From assembly GCA_958296225.1 (NCBI GenBank), contig OY282456.1:3534001-3598000 (forward strand): 64,000 nt of DNA, written 5' to 3'. Under the pieces are notes generated by a model, which worked only from the letters and a program-made list of their open reading frames with translations, did no database searches and was not told the origin of the DNA. Position numbers and translations under genes: made by a program. This DNA is from an uncultured Dehalococcoidia bacterium (GTDB lineage: Bacteria; Chloroflexota; Dehalococcoidia; Lucifugimonadales; UBA3495). Shown here in pieces: positions 9,023 to 17,059 of the stretch; the stretch's first letter is position 1; every line of letters starts with the position of its first letter.

Positions 9023-9052
9023 TTGCACCCGCCAGAACTCCTGTGCTATCAT
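9023..9052 (+). promoter_or_regulatory. Sigma70-like promoter ahead of RNA candidate A
   Basis: TTGCAC (9023-9028), an 18-bp spacer and TATCAT (9047-9052) on the plus strand. There is no plus-strand protein gene downstream before 9508, so the promoter, if real, would serve the RNA candidate at 9060-9360. Confidence 0.4.
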
Positions 9053-9059
9053 AGCCGCG

Positions 9060-9360
9060 TCAGGCGAAAAAGCAATACCCCGACCGGGTTTCAGGTAATC
9101 ACGGCCACCCTTCAGCACCCAAGTCGCACCGGCTATCGCAGGAGACTGCCGCCGACCACTCTAACCGGCGTAGTCCTCTCGGCCACGGCGTCCGCCACAG
9201 CGCCCCATGCTCCGGGCATGGAAAATCCGAGCTAAAAACCCCGCGCAAACCTCCGGCCGTAGGGCTGATAATCCCTGAAACCCGGTCAACCGCAAATCAA
9301 TCGCCCGACCAAATCCCCAACGCACGGAGCCAAAGGAGCCGCTATGCCAACCTAGCCGAA
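9060..9360 (+). ncRNA. Candidate structured RNA, copy A
   Basis: The 8843-9508 gap holds no convincing protein gene. From about 9060 it shares ordered blocks with 48116-48440: ACGGCCA...TCAGCAC (9101), TCTAACCGG (about 9160), a CCGGCCGT-centred hairpin (9249-9264) and AAGGAGC..T.GCCAA (9333). A perfect 6-bp hairpin CCATGC/GCATGG (9205-9221) occupies the place where copy B has a different perfect hairpin. Strand is inferred from the promoter. It could instead be a decayed mobile element or a degenerate gene. Confidence 0.35.
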
Positions 9361-9508
9361 CCGTCCGCAGTGGCAGCCTTTCGCCTGACTGTTGCCGCAT
9401 CAAGTGCTAGCGCCAATTCACCCACTCCGCCAAATCAGCACGATCCTGTGCCTCCCTGTAAATTCGTAACTCCCGGCCTTGACTTTGCAAGGCCCTGGCT
9501 TGGAGCAG

Positions 9509-10198
9509 TCAGCGGTTCCGCAGCCGCCGCAGCTCCGCTTCCAGTTCGCGGACCCGGGCTTCGGCCTGGACGCGGGCTGCCCGCTCGTCCTCAAAGGTCA
9601 GGATCTGCCGCCCCGTTGCCGGGTCGTGCCAGCCCAGCTGGCCGCGCTCCCAACGGATGTTCAAGTTCAGGACCCGGCTGTAGCCCTGCCACACGCCTTC
9701 CGCCAGCGGCGCGATGGCAATAGGCTGATACTGGCCGTTCACCAGCCGGTCACCGGCCAGGCGCGCGCCGTGATGGCGGCCGGTTTCGTCAAACCGCCAG
9801 TATTCGGGGATGCCCAGCGCGGCGTAATCCCCCCGCTTGGTTCCGATGTCGCTGCGGGCGGTGCTGGGGGATGCAATCTCCAGCACGAAATCCGGCGGCT
9901 TGCCCTGCTCGGATATGACGTAGGCATTGCGGGCCACGTAGGCGGCCCGGTCAACATTAAACCCGATGCAGAGGTCAGGCGCTCTCTGGCCCCGCAGGGG
10001 AACGTTCGGCTCGGGCAGGATGTAGTGCTCGCCGGAGACCACCGTGGTGTCGGGGTTGCCGAAGTGTTGGATTAGGTGATAGGCGCTGCCCGTGGCGGTT
10101 AGGTGGTTGAAGCTGGTCATATCCTCCGGCTCCCGGTCGGGGGGGTCCGGTATCCTGGTGCTGATGTCCCGTGTGGCCGGCGTCCTGGCAGTAGTCAT
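9509..10198 (-). CDS. Uma2 family protein with C-terminal coiled coil
   Basis: A 229-residue Uma2 protein of a different subgroup from the pair at 4.2-5.4 kb. It has APDLCIGF, DFVLEIASPST and KRGDYAALGIPEYWRFDE, the usual acidic/lysine core and the YxxxGIPEYW block. After the nuclease-like domain comes a heptad-like Glu/Arg/Leu tail (last 30 residues) predicted to form a coiled coil, which is common in cyanobacterial and chloroflexal Uma2 proteins. It lies between two paralogous secreted proteases on the same strand. Function unknown. Confidence 0.8.
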   Translation of the reverse strand: MTTARTPATRDISTRIPDPPDREPEDMTSFNHLTATGSAYHLIQHFGNPDTTVVSGEHYILPEPNVPLRGQRAPDLCIGFNVDRAAYVARNAYVISEQGKPPDFVLEIASPSTARSDIGTKRGDYAALGIPEYWRFDETGRHHGARLAGDRLVNGQYQPIAIAPLAEGVWQGYSRVLNLNIRWERGQLGWHDPATGRQILTFEDERAARVQAEARVRELEAELRRLRNR

Positions 10199-10374
10199 AT
10201 TGCGCCTCGTCGGGTCGGCGAGCGTGTCGGATGGTATCTGAGGCAGGGGCGATGGCTCCCCGCAGCCGGAATTATACCCCCGTCGGTTTGGGCCGGGCAG
10301 CGCGAACGCGGCGCTTATGGGCCAGGGCCAGCCGTAAAGGCTGGCGGCGTCTCATTGGATGCCGTCGGCCGGCA

Positions 10375-10401
10375 TAGGGGCGGGTTTCAAACCCGCCCCT
10401 A
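10375..10401. repeat. Perfect 13-bp-arm palindrome
   Basis: TAGGGGCGGGTTT and its exact complement separated by one base. It lies 45 bp downstream of the stop of the minus-strand protease at 10447. It may work as a transcription terminator or mRNA-end hairpin in either direction. Related copies are at 12453-12485 and 45591-45617. Confidence 0.5.
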
Positions 10402-10446
10402 CGTTTGCAATCAACACGGCGCCCTGCTTCCGGCCACTGCCGGCGG

Positions 10447-12427
10447 CTAGGGCATAAAGCTGTCCAGTATCGCCTGCCGCTCCGGGCCGTACTGGCTGAG
10501 GCTGTTTTCGCAAACGCTGCCCATCATGGAAAGGGCATAGGGCCGGTCAGGGTATGCCGAGGGCAAGGCGATGATTTCAATTCTGGTTGCAACGCAGGAC
10601 TGCGCGTCACGTTGCCGGCGGTATTCCAATCGGTAATACCGACTGGCCCCTGACTGTACTTCCCTTGAGGAAATCCGTTCATACAAAGGCCATTCCTTTT
10701 CGCTGGCAACGCTTTGCAGGTTTTGCCACCGCCATTGGACGATGGCAGCCAGCTTGTCGCCGCCGGCGGACAAAGTATCGCCAAAGTCCCAGAAGGCAAC
10801 GCGCGATAACCCGGCGCCGTGATAAGGGGTAAAGATAGTTCTACCCGCAGTCTCCGAGTCCAGATACCAGCCTTTCGGAATGTCCACGCTGTACCCGTAG
10901 CTATACCGGGCGTTGCGATAGGTGGCGCTGCCTGGCCCGCCCGCCGACAGCGAATCCAGCCGGCTGCTGACTTCGTTGCTGGCGATGGCATATCCTACAC
11001 TCTCCAGATCGCCAGGGTCCCTGCCGGAAGTATTGACGCCGATGACGCGCCCGTAGCGGTCAACCAGCGGGCCGCCGCTGTTGCCGGGGTTGATAGCGGC
11101 ATCGGTCTGGAGATATGCGATGTCCTTCTGAATTCCTTTGGTCGAAATCACCCCTTGCGTTAACGCCGGCTCGGTTGCCGAAATGCTTCCCGCCGGGTAG
11201 CCCATTACGATAACGTCGGCCCCGATGGCGGCGGCGTCGGAATCACCCAGGGGCAGGGTGGGATAGGTGCGGCCGGCCGGCAACTGCACCACCGCCAAGT
11301 CGGCCAGGATGCCCCGGCCCAGCACGCGCCCGGTGTGCCGCTGAATCCCGCCGCCCGCGGTGTGCATCTGAACCGTTACGGTTTCGGCGTCGTCAACCAC
11401 GTGGCGGTTGGTGACCATCAGGCCGCTGGAGCGCACTACAAAGCCGGTGCCGCTGCCGGTCGCGGTGAAAATTTGCCCCAGTGCCGGCTTGACGGTGCGC
11501 GCCAGTTCCTCGGTAGTCAGCGGAGTCAACGTTACGGCCGGCGTTCCGGTGGCTGTCGCGCCGCCGGCCAGGTCAACGCGGTAGAGGCCAACGTCGTTGC
11601 CGTTGATGTCCAGCCTGACCGCAAAAATCACGGCGCTTGCCGTCGCCGGCACTTCCCATACCTGGCAGCCCGTTCCCGATGCGCCGGGCGCTATCTCCGG
11701 GAAGGTACTGTCAGCCCAAAACCCGAGGCCGGTATCGCTATCCACATTTGTGTAAATGAAACTGAAACTGTGGGCGAAGCTGTGCCGGTTGGCGTAAGTG
11801 CCACAGACCCTTACAAAGCGACGCCCATCAGCAGGAGGATATTGTCGAGTAGGGGCATCCGACCAACTGTACGTGACGGTTGCCGGAGATGACGCCCCGG
11901 TCAGCGTGAACCTGGTGCCGTTGGAATGGGATACGCTGTCGCCCACGTTGAGGTAGCCTTCGCCCAGGGGCAGCCCGGTAATGGGGCACAGGCCCCCGCC
12001 GCCGGAGTGAGCCGCCGCGGTGGTCAGGAAAGCCCACTGCGACGGCCATACCGGGCCGCCGGCGGCGGGAACGGTAGCGACGATGAATGCGTACCGTTCG
12101 CCGGGCGCCAGTCGGGGAATGGTGTAGGAAGTGAGGGCGGCGCGGACGTTGACGAAGGCAAAGCGTTCCAGCCATGGCTCGCCGGCCGCCTGCGCTTGCA
12201 GAAAATCGTTGTAGTTAATCCAGCCGACGCGGTACTGGCTGGCGCCGCTGACCGCGTTCCAGGAAATTACTACCTCGCCGGCGTTGGCGCCGTCGATCAC
12301 CCTGATGTTGGCCGGCGCCGACAGAGCGCCAGTTTGAGCAGATGCTATTCCCCCCCCCCCCCGACATAACAGCCGTCAGAAGCAGGGCTACGATGATTGG
12401 GATGGTTGGCTTGATGTATCGCGCCAC
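10447..12427 (-). CDS. Secreted FN3-trypsin protease, frame interrupted by a homopolymer
   Basis: Paralogue of the protease at 7211-8842, with the same plan: signal peptide, FN3-like domain (WNAVSGASQYRVGW), an extra domain of about 120 residues beginning CPITGLPLGEG, a trypsin-like domain with TNRHVV, ILADLAVV and GNSGGPLV, and the same C-terminal domain. The start GTG at 12427 has a good site GGAGGAATAAA and gives a clean signal helix (IPIIVALLLTAV). A run of 13 G (12350-12362) then shifts the frame; 12 G would join it to GIASAQTG and the rest. Without this, translation would have to begin inside the FN3 domain. Sequencing error, phase variation or real loss are all possible. Confidence 0.75.
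12350..12362. repeat. C13/G13 homopolymer in the protease signal-peptide region
   Basis: Thirteen consecutive C on the plus strand, at the junction of signal peptide and mature protease. Twelve or fifteen would restore the frame. Confidence 0.85.
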
Positions 12428-12452
12428 TTTATTCCTCCGTATCACGCCGTGC

Positions 12453-12485
12453 GTAGGGACGGGTTTCAAGCCCGCCCCTATGCAC
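12453..12485. repeat. Imperfect GC-rich palindrome
   Basis: GTAGGGACGGGTTTCAAGCC followed by CGCCCCTATGCAC, a diverged copy of the palindrome at 10375. It lies between the protease start and the stop of the upstream minus-strand amidohydrolase, so it is in position to terminate the latter. The frame that seems to extend the protease to 12469 is read through this repeat. Confidence 0.45.
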
Positions 12486-12525
12486 GGTTGCGGTGTGCGT
12501 CGCCGTGAGGTGTTCTCTGCCCCGC

Positions 12526-13554
12526 CTAGCTTTCGTCCACCCGGTACACGCGCACGGCGGTATCGTGGAACATGGCGGCGCGCTCGGTAGCGGAGTAACC
12601 GGCGGACAGCCGCTTGAAAGCGTTGTACATCACGTTGTAGGAGTAGGACACCTTGTCCACCGGGAAGTTGCTCTCGAACATACAGCGGTCGGGGCCGAAC
12701 TGCTCGATGCAGTAGTGCATCAAGGGCGCCATGCCCTCGGCCAACTCCTCGGAGCTGGCCGGCACGGCCCGCTCGTGCCAGTCAAAGCCGGTGCGGGGCA
12801 TTCCGATGCCGCCCAGCTTGATGACCACGTTGGGCGCCGCCGCGGCGGCGGCGATGCCGTTGCGCCAGGTTTCCAGCACCTCATCATCGTTATTGGCGTA
12901 GGGGCCGACGCGCAGCAGCCCGCCAATGTGGTTGAGGATGATGGTCAGGTCGGGGACGGCTTTGGCGAAGTCGGCCAGTTCGGGCATCTGGGGGAAGTAC
13001 ATCCAGCCCTCCAGCGACAGGCCCATGCTCGCCAGCACGCGGGCGCCGGCGCGGAAGTTGTCGCTGGCGAGCTGTTGGGGCGCATTGTGGGCGGCGGTGT
13101 TTTCCACTTCAGGATGCGGGTCCCAGGTGACGGAGTGGCGGATGCCGCGAAAGCGGTTGGGGCTGGCGGCCTGCAACGCCTCCAGCACGGGCTTGACGCC
13201 ATCGCCCAGGTTCAGGTTGGCGTGGCCCACGATGGACGCCGCCGCCCGCCCCGGCCCGTACAGGCCGCTGGCCGAGGCCGCCGCCAGGCCCTGCACGAAC
13301 TCCACCTCGCCCACGGGCCGCATTTCCTCCGGGCCGGCGGCGCGATACATAGAGCGGGCTTCTACGAACACCGTAGAAGTAACGTTGTGGCCGCTGTTAA
13401 TATCGGCGGCCAGTTCATGCAGCAGGTAGCGCTGATAGGGAATCCGCTCGCTGCGGAAATCCCAGAAGTGGTGATGTGGGTCGCAGATGGGAATTTCCGG
13501 CTCCAGCGTCTCCTCCTGGCGGAGCGCGTGCCAGTCATTGCCTCCGAATGGCAT
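12526..13554 (-). CDS. Amidohydrolase family 2 (TIM-barrel metal hydrolase)
   Basis: A 342-residue protein of the amidohydrolase-2 family, which includes lactonases, decarboxylases and hydrolases of cyclic acids. The metal-binding DPHHHFWD motif is at residues 24-31; GHANL, GIRHSVTWD and ILNHIGG follow, and the FESNFPVDK motif near the C-terminus carries the last aspartate. The ATG at 13554 (MPFGGNDWH) is preferred to the start 18 codons upstream, which lacks conservation. Substrate unknown. It stands alone between the protease and a Uma2 gene. Confidence 0.8.
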   Translation of the reverse strand: MPFGGNDWHALRQEETLEPEIPICDPHHHFWDFRSERIPYQRYLLHELAADINSGHNVTSTVFVEARSMYRAAGPEEMRPVGEVEFVQGLAAASASGLYGPGRAAASIVGHANLNLGDGVKPVLEALQAASPNRFRGIRHSVTWDPHPEVENTAAHNAPQQLASDNFRAGARVLASMGLSLEGWMYFPQMPELADFAKAVPDLTIILNHIGGLLRVGPYANNDDEVLETWRNGIAAAAAAPNVVIKLGGIGMPRTGFDWHERAVPASSEELAEGMAPLMHYCIEQFGPDRCMFESNFPVDKVSYSYNVMYNAFKRLSAGYSATERAAMFHDTAVRVYRVDES

Positions 13555-13646
13555 AGTCAGTGCCTCCTGTGGGTAGTATGGCGCGGTTGGCGCGGCGCGC
13601 GCGGCCAACGGCGGGGCAATGATAGCACAGGCGGGACGGTGGGCTT

Positions 13647-14246
13647 TCAGGCCGGGATAATCCGGGCTACGGGCAGCATCAGGTCAGGGAAAGACTGCGG
13701 GGACACGCTGCTGCCCATCTCAAAGCAGCGGACGCTGGCGCAGGCGTCGCCGGCCGGTTCGGTATAAGCCTCAATGCGTCGGGCGGACAGGTTGGCGAGC
13801 CACACTTCGGGGATGCCGGCGCGGGCATACCTGGGCAGCTTTACGCCGCGGTCAAAGCCGACAGTAGTATCGGATACCTCAATCAGAAGCAGGACATCGG
13901 CGGGGTTGGGATGGCCGGCGGCATAGCTGCGCCGCCGCACTACCGCAATATCGGGCTGCATTTCGTTGCCGTCGTCCAGCCGCACCGGGTTTTGCACTCG
14001 CACCAATGCCCGGCCGGCCAGGGCAAGCACCAGCATTTCGTTAAGTCCGTCCACGCAAAAAGCATGGCGGTTGCCAATAGGCGCCATCTGAATTATCTCC
14101 CCGTCCAGCAGCTCAACCCGGTCGTCCGCGGTGAGGATGCCGGCGTCGGCCATGGCGTAGTATTCGGCCACGGTGAAACGGCGGCGGGTTGCGGCATCGG
14201 CGTCTGTTGACCGGAGTTGTGTGGCCGTCGTCTGTGTGGTCGTCAT
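13647..14246 (-). CDS. Uma2 family (DUF820) protein
   Basis: A 199-residue Uma2 protein, starting with a Thr/Gln-rich leader (MTTTQTTATQLRS) like several paralogues here. Visible family blocks: RFTVAEYYAMADAGILTADD, RVELLDGEIIQMAPIG, QPDIAVVRR, DVLLLIEVSDTTV and RYARAGIPEVWLANL. These are the standard core of cyanobacterial-type Uma2. It is just upstream of, and on the same strand as, nothing obviously linked; the toxin-antitoxin pair follows on the same strand 13 bp upstream of its start. Function unknown. Confidence 0.85.
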   Translation of the reverse strand: MTTTQTTATQLRSTDADAATRRRFTVAEYYAMADAGILTADDRVELLDGEIIQMAPIGNRHAFCVDGLNEMLVLALAGRALVRVQNPVRLDDGNEMQPDIAVVRRRSYAAGHPNPADVLLLIEVSDTTVGFDRGVKLPRYARAGIPEVWLANLSARRIEAYTEPAGDACASVRCFEMGSSVSPQSFPDLMLPVARIIPA

Positions 14247-14259
14247 CGGGGAAACCTCG

Positions 14260-14688
14260 TCATTGCGCCGGTGCGAAATGCGCCAGCAGGACTGCTCGGC
14301 CGCTATGCTCCGTTGCCGCCAGCGTGTTGTAGAAACTTGCGTCCGCCGTTATCAAAGTAGCGTCAACCCGATAGGCCAACGCCAGGTACACGCAGTCACA
14401 GATGGGGCGGTTGAGGGCCAACGCGATGTCCAGTGCCGGGGTGATAAGTTCCGCGTCGTTGGCCCAGTTCAGAGGGAGCCCGACCAGCCCGCCGGCTTCC
14501 GTAAGGCTGCTTTGCCGCTCCAGCTCGTTGGACCGGGTTCTGCGCCACAGCGCGTTGCCAACCTCGGACGCCAGCAGCCGCGGCGCATAAAGCTCGTGCT
14601 CCCCGTTAAGCAGCCGGTTTGCCGCCGCCGAGTCCGGCTCCGTAATCGCCCATTTGACTGCTGCGCTGGCATCCGGCGCCAAACGCAT
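14260..14688 (-). CDS. PIN-domain toxin (VapC-like)
   Basis: A 142-residue PIN nuclease. The four acidic positions are visible: D6 (PDASAAVKW), E in SEVGNALWRR, D in ICDCVYLALA and D in LITADASFY. VapC toxins cleave tRNA or rRNA. The ATG at 14688 overlaps the antitoxin's stop (TGATG), a translational-coupling arrangement; a GTG one codon upstream is also open. The antitoxin gene is directly upstream. Confidence 0.85.
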   Translation of the reverse strand: MRLAPDASAAVKWAITEPDSAAANRLLNGEHELYAPRLLASEVGNALWRRTRSNELERQSSLTEAGGLVGLPLNWANDAELITPALDIALALNRPICDCVYLALAYRVDATLITADASFYNTLAATEHSGRAVLLAHFAPAQ

Positions 14689-14963
14689 CACAACCGTCCG
14701 TGGTCGCTGTCCCGGTCCTCCCGGATTAGCATCCGGGAAGGCGTCTGGGGGATGTCTCCCGCCGGCCCTTGCTGCTGCTTCCGGCGCGCGATATGTTCCA
14801 GAAACGCCTTTCGTTTCTCCGCCATCGCCTCTGCGTCATTGGCAATCGCCTGTTCAAATATATGGCGCAGTTCGCTTTCCAGAGAGCGGCCATTCCCGTC
14901 GGCCAGCGTCTTGAGCCGCCGCACCACATCATCATCCACGTCCCTCACGGTTATTGTAGCCAC
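14688..14963 (-). CDS. Ribbon-helix-helix antitoxin (FitA/VapB-like)
   Basis: A 91-residue protein whose first 60 residues follow the FitA/Arc pattern: ATITVRDVDDDVVRRLKTLAD, then a second helix NGRSLESELRHIFEQA. The C-terminus (QQQGPAGDIPQTPSRMLIRED) is extended and probably wraps the PIN toxin. A GTG start at 14963 is chosen because GGAGGT lies at the right distance upstream and the frame further upstream is not conserved. It is expected to repress its own operon and neutralise the toxin. Confidence 0.75.
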   Translation of the reverse strand: MATITVRDVDDDVVRRLKTLADGNGRSLESELRHIFEQAIANDAEAMAEKRKAFLEHIARRKQQQGPAGDIPQTPSRMLIREDRDSDHGRL

Positions 14964-15629
14964 GGCGCACCTCCATGATTGTTTGGCCGGTTGATGATAA
15001 CATAGGCTGACGACATCCCGCCGCCGCCGCGCCATCCGTCCGTCAGCCTGTGGGAGGCCATCGCCTGATGACTACGCCCGCCGTCCGCACCGGACACCCT
15101 TGTTAAATGGCCGCGGGCAGCCGGATTGATCCAAGCGCCAACCCGCCAGGGCAAACGACCTACCCCCATCCGGCGGCCGGACGACGACTCAGGGCCGCCG
15201 AAGGGATGGCGCGTAATCCTCACGATGCTATAACCACTGGGGAGAGCCGGCAGCGGCGTTGCGGGCGGTGGTCGGTCATCTCGCGGTCGGAGCCGCGCCA
15301 TCCCGGTTGGCCGCCCGACCAGGCGGCCAATTTTCTTTTGCCGGACTGGTACCGATGGCTACATCGTGAGTCCATCGGCCTTGCCGCAATGCCTGCGGCG
15401 TCGCTACTGTCAGATTACGGAATCCGACTAGGGTAATGGCGAAATCAGCAATACGCCAGCGACAACGCCGAGTTTTGAATAACCCTGCACCCGGTCAGGG
15501 CCTGGGGAAAATCAGGGTAGCCGGTTTTGCCGGCGCCAAGTTTCCCGCACACCATACGCCGGGATCGGGGCGATACCCCTCTGCGGGAATTACTAGAGCA
15601 ACACCACCGATGAGAGGCAGATGCACCGG
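14964..15629. other. Gap with no supported gene
   Basis: About 670 bp between the antitoxin start and the rpsT stop. The open frames on both strands lack ribosome sites, family motifs or plausible composition. Several GC-rich inverted sequences are present, but none is strong enough to call. Confidence 0.5.
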
Positions 15630-15884
15630 CTAGCCGGCGCGAGTGCGGTTCAAGGCGGCGGCGAGCCGGGATTTGCGGCGAGAGGCGTTGTTTTTGTGAA
15701 ACACGCCCTTGCGAGCGGCGACATCAAGCAGACTCATGGCTTTGCGGATGGCGGCTTCGGATTCAGGGGCATCAGCAGCCAGGGCGCGCCGGGCCTGTCC
15801 GATGGCGGTGCGAGTGGTGCGGCGCACGCTCATATTGCGAGAGTTGCGCTTAACGGATTGCCGATAGGCTTTCTGTGCGGGCAA
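15630..15884 (-). CDS. rpsT: 30S ribosomal protein S20
   Basis: An 84-residue basic helical protein: QSVKRNSRNMSVRRTTRTAI near the N-terminus and the conserved DVAARKGVFHKNNASRRKSR segment near the C-terminus are diagnostic of S20, which binds 16S rRNA early in 30S assembly. Length is normal for the family. It is monocistronic on the minus strand. Confidence 0.95.
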   Translation of the reverse strand: MPAQKAYRQSVKRNSRNMSVRRTTRTAIGQARRALAADAPESEAAIRKAMSLLDVAARKGVFHKNNASRRKSRLAAALNRTRAG

Positions 15885-15941
15885 AGGAAACGCTCCTGGT
15901 GCTCAAATTTAGGGTGTTGATGGTATCAAATTTTTACAGCG

Positions 15942-15963
15942 ATGGACAAGATGGACAGGATTT
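15942..15963. repeat. Dispersed short intergenic repeat (TCCTGTCCATCC type)
   Basis: ATGGACAAGATGGACAGGAT, the reverse complement of the copies at 8987 and 21280, upstream of rpsT. Confidence 0.4.
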
Positions 15964-16041
15964 TTTCCGATTGGGATTTGGTGGCCTGCCCCGTAGCAAG
16001 CACGGGGCCGGCTGTTCCGGCGCCGGAATGACGGCAACCGG

Positions 16042-16797
16042 CTACGGCGCCAACCCGGCCTCGCTATTCAATGCTTCTCGAAATCCTGCCCAACTTTCAT
16101 TCTGAACAGAATCCTCCCACCCGTCAAAGTGAACCAGTTGGTCCAGGGGCAGGCGGTTACGCCAGCCGGCCGTTTGCAGTCCTGGTTCGGGGGGGAACTC
16201 TACGGGGTAGCCCAGGCAAAGATAGGCCACCGGGACGATATGCGGGGGAATGTTGAGGATGCCGCGCAATTGGGGCAGCTTCAGGATGCTCACCCAACCC
16301 ACGCCAACCCCTTCGCTGCGCGCGGCCAGCCACAGGTTCTGCACGGCGCAGCAGGTGGAATAAACGTCGGTTTCGGGCATTGAGTTGCGGCCCAGCACAA
16401 CCTCGGCGCGAGTTGGGTCGCAGGTAACGCACACGTTGACCGGCGCTTCCAGAATGCCTTCCAGCTTCAGGGAGAGGTAGTTGGAGCGGCGCGGCTCGTC
16501 AAAGAAGCACGCGGCGGCCTCGCGCTCCCGGTCAAACAGGTCTTTCACCCGTTGCCGACGCTCCAGGTCTCGGATAAGGATGAAGTCCCAGGGCTGCATG
16601 AAGCCCACGGAAGGCCCGTGGTGGGCGGCCTGGATAATCCGGGCCAGTGTCGGGTCGGAGATTGGATCATCGCGAAAATTACGAATGTCCCGGCGCTGGT
16701 AAATCGCCCGGTACACGGCCCGCTTTTCCGCTTCGGGAAACGCCTGGGACGCGCCGTTGGCGGGAAAATTGGTTGATTCGTGGCCTTGTTGACTCAT
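16042..16797 (-). CDS. bluB: 5,6-dimethylbenzimidazole synthase
   Basis: BluB cannibalises FMNH2 with oxygen to make dimethylbenzimidazole, the lower ligand of cobalamin. The 251-residue protein belongs to the nitroreductase fold and shows AIYQRRDIRNF, GPSVGFMQPWDFILI, RAEVVLGRNSMPETDVYSTC and the GVGVGWVSIL segment characteristic of BluB rather than of general nitroreductases. It fits with cobT, cobS and cbiB at 57-60 kb, which attach this base, though it is encoded 40 kb away. It implies aerobic or microaerobic DMB synthesis. Confidence 0.85.
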   Translation of the reverse strand: MSQQGHESTNFPANGASQAFPEAEKRAVYRAIYQRRDIRNFRDDPISDPTLARIIQAAHHGPSVGFMQPWDFILIRDLERRQRVKDLFDREREAAACFFDEPRRSNYLSLKLEGILEAPVNVCVTCDPTRAEVVLGRNSMPETDVYSTCCAVQNLWLAARSEGVGVGWVSILKLPQLRGILNIPPHIVPVAYLCLGYPVEFPPEPGLQTAGWRNRLPLDQLVHFDGWEDSVQNESWAGFREALNSEAGLAP

Positions 16798-17007
16798 ATG
16801 GTGTCCCCCATAGGCAGGGCCTTTTCAAAGTCAAGGCCGGGAGTTACGGATTTACCGGGATGCACAGGATAGACCGGATTTTGCTGATTGCGCTTTACCG
16901 GATTCCGGCGGAATCGGGAATGACGGTCGGCAGCCGGAGGCAGAGAATCACGACTTGGGAAAGACCCGGCCAACGCTGGGCCTATGATAACGGCCCGAAT
17001 CGGGTTA

Positions 17008-17016
17008 TGCTAGAAT
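17008..17016 (+). promoter_or_regulatory. Extended -10 element for metG
   Basis: TGCTAGAAT, an extended -10 motif 44 bp upstream of the metG start; no convincing -35. The sequence ATGCTA.AAT recurs at 21326-21335 upstream of another plus-strand gene. Confidence 0.35.
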
Positions 17017-17059
17017 AGCTTTGCTGGATTCGGTCGCCGCGAATTGAGGAGGGTCAACC

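Noticed and set aside
12427..12469. ATG start at 12469 for the interrupted protease
   Set aside because: The extra 14 codons are read through an intergenic palindrome copy; the GTG at 12427 has a proper GGAGG site.
14964..15629. Frames of about 110 codons in the gap before rpsT
   Set aside because: No ribosome sites, family similarity or convincing composition; several overlap one another on opposite strands.
16798..17059. Cobalamin riboswitch near bluB or elsewhere in the window
   Set aside because: I looked for the conserved B12-box region (GCCACTG context) upstream of bluB and the cobalamin genes and found none; the start of the cobalamin run may lie beyond the window.
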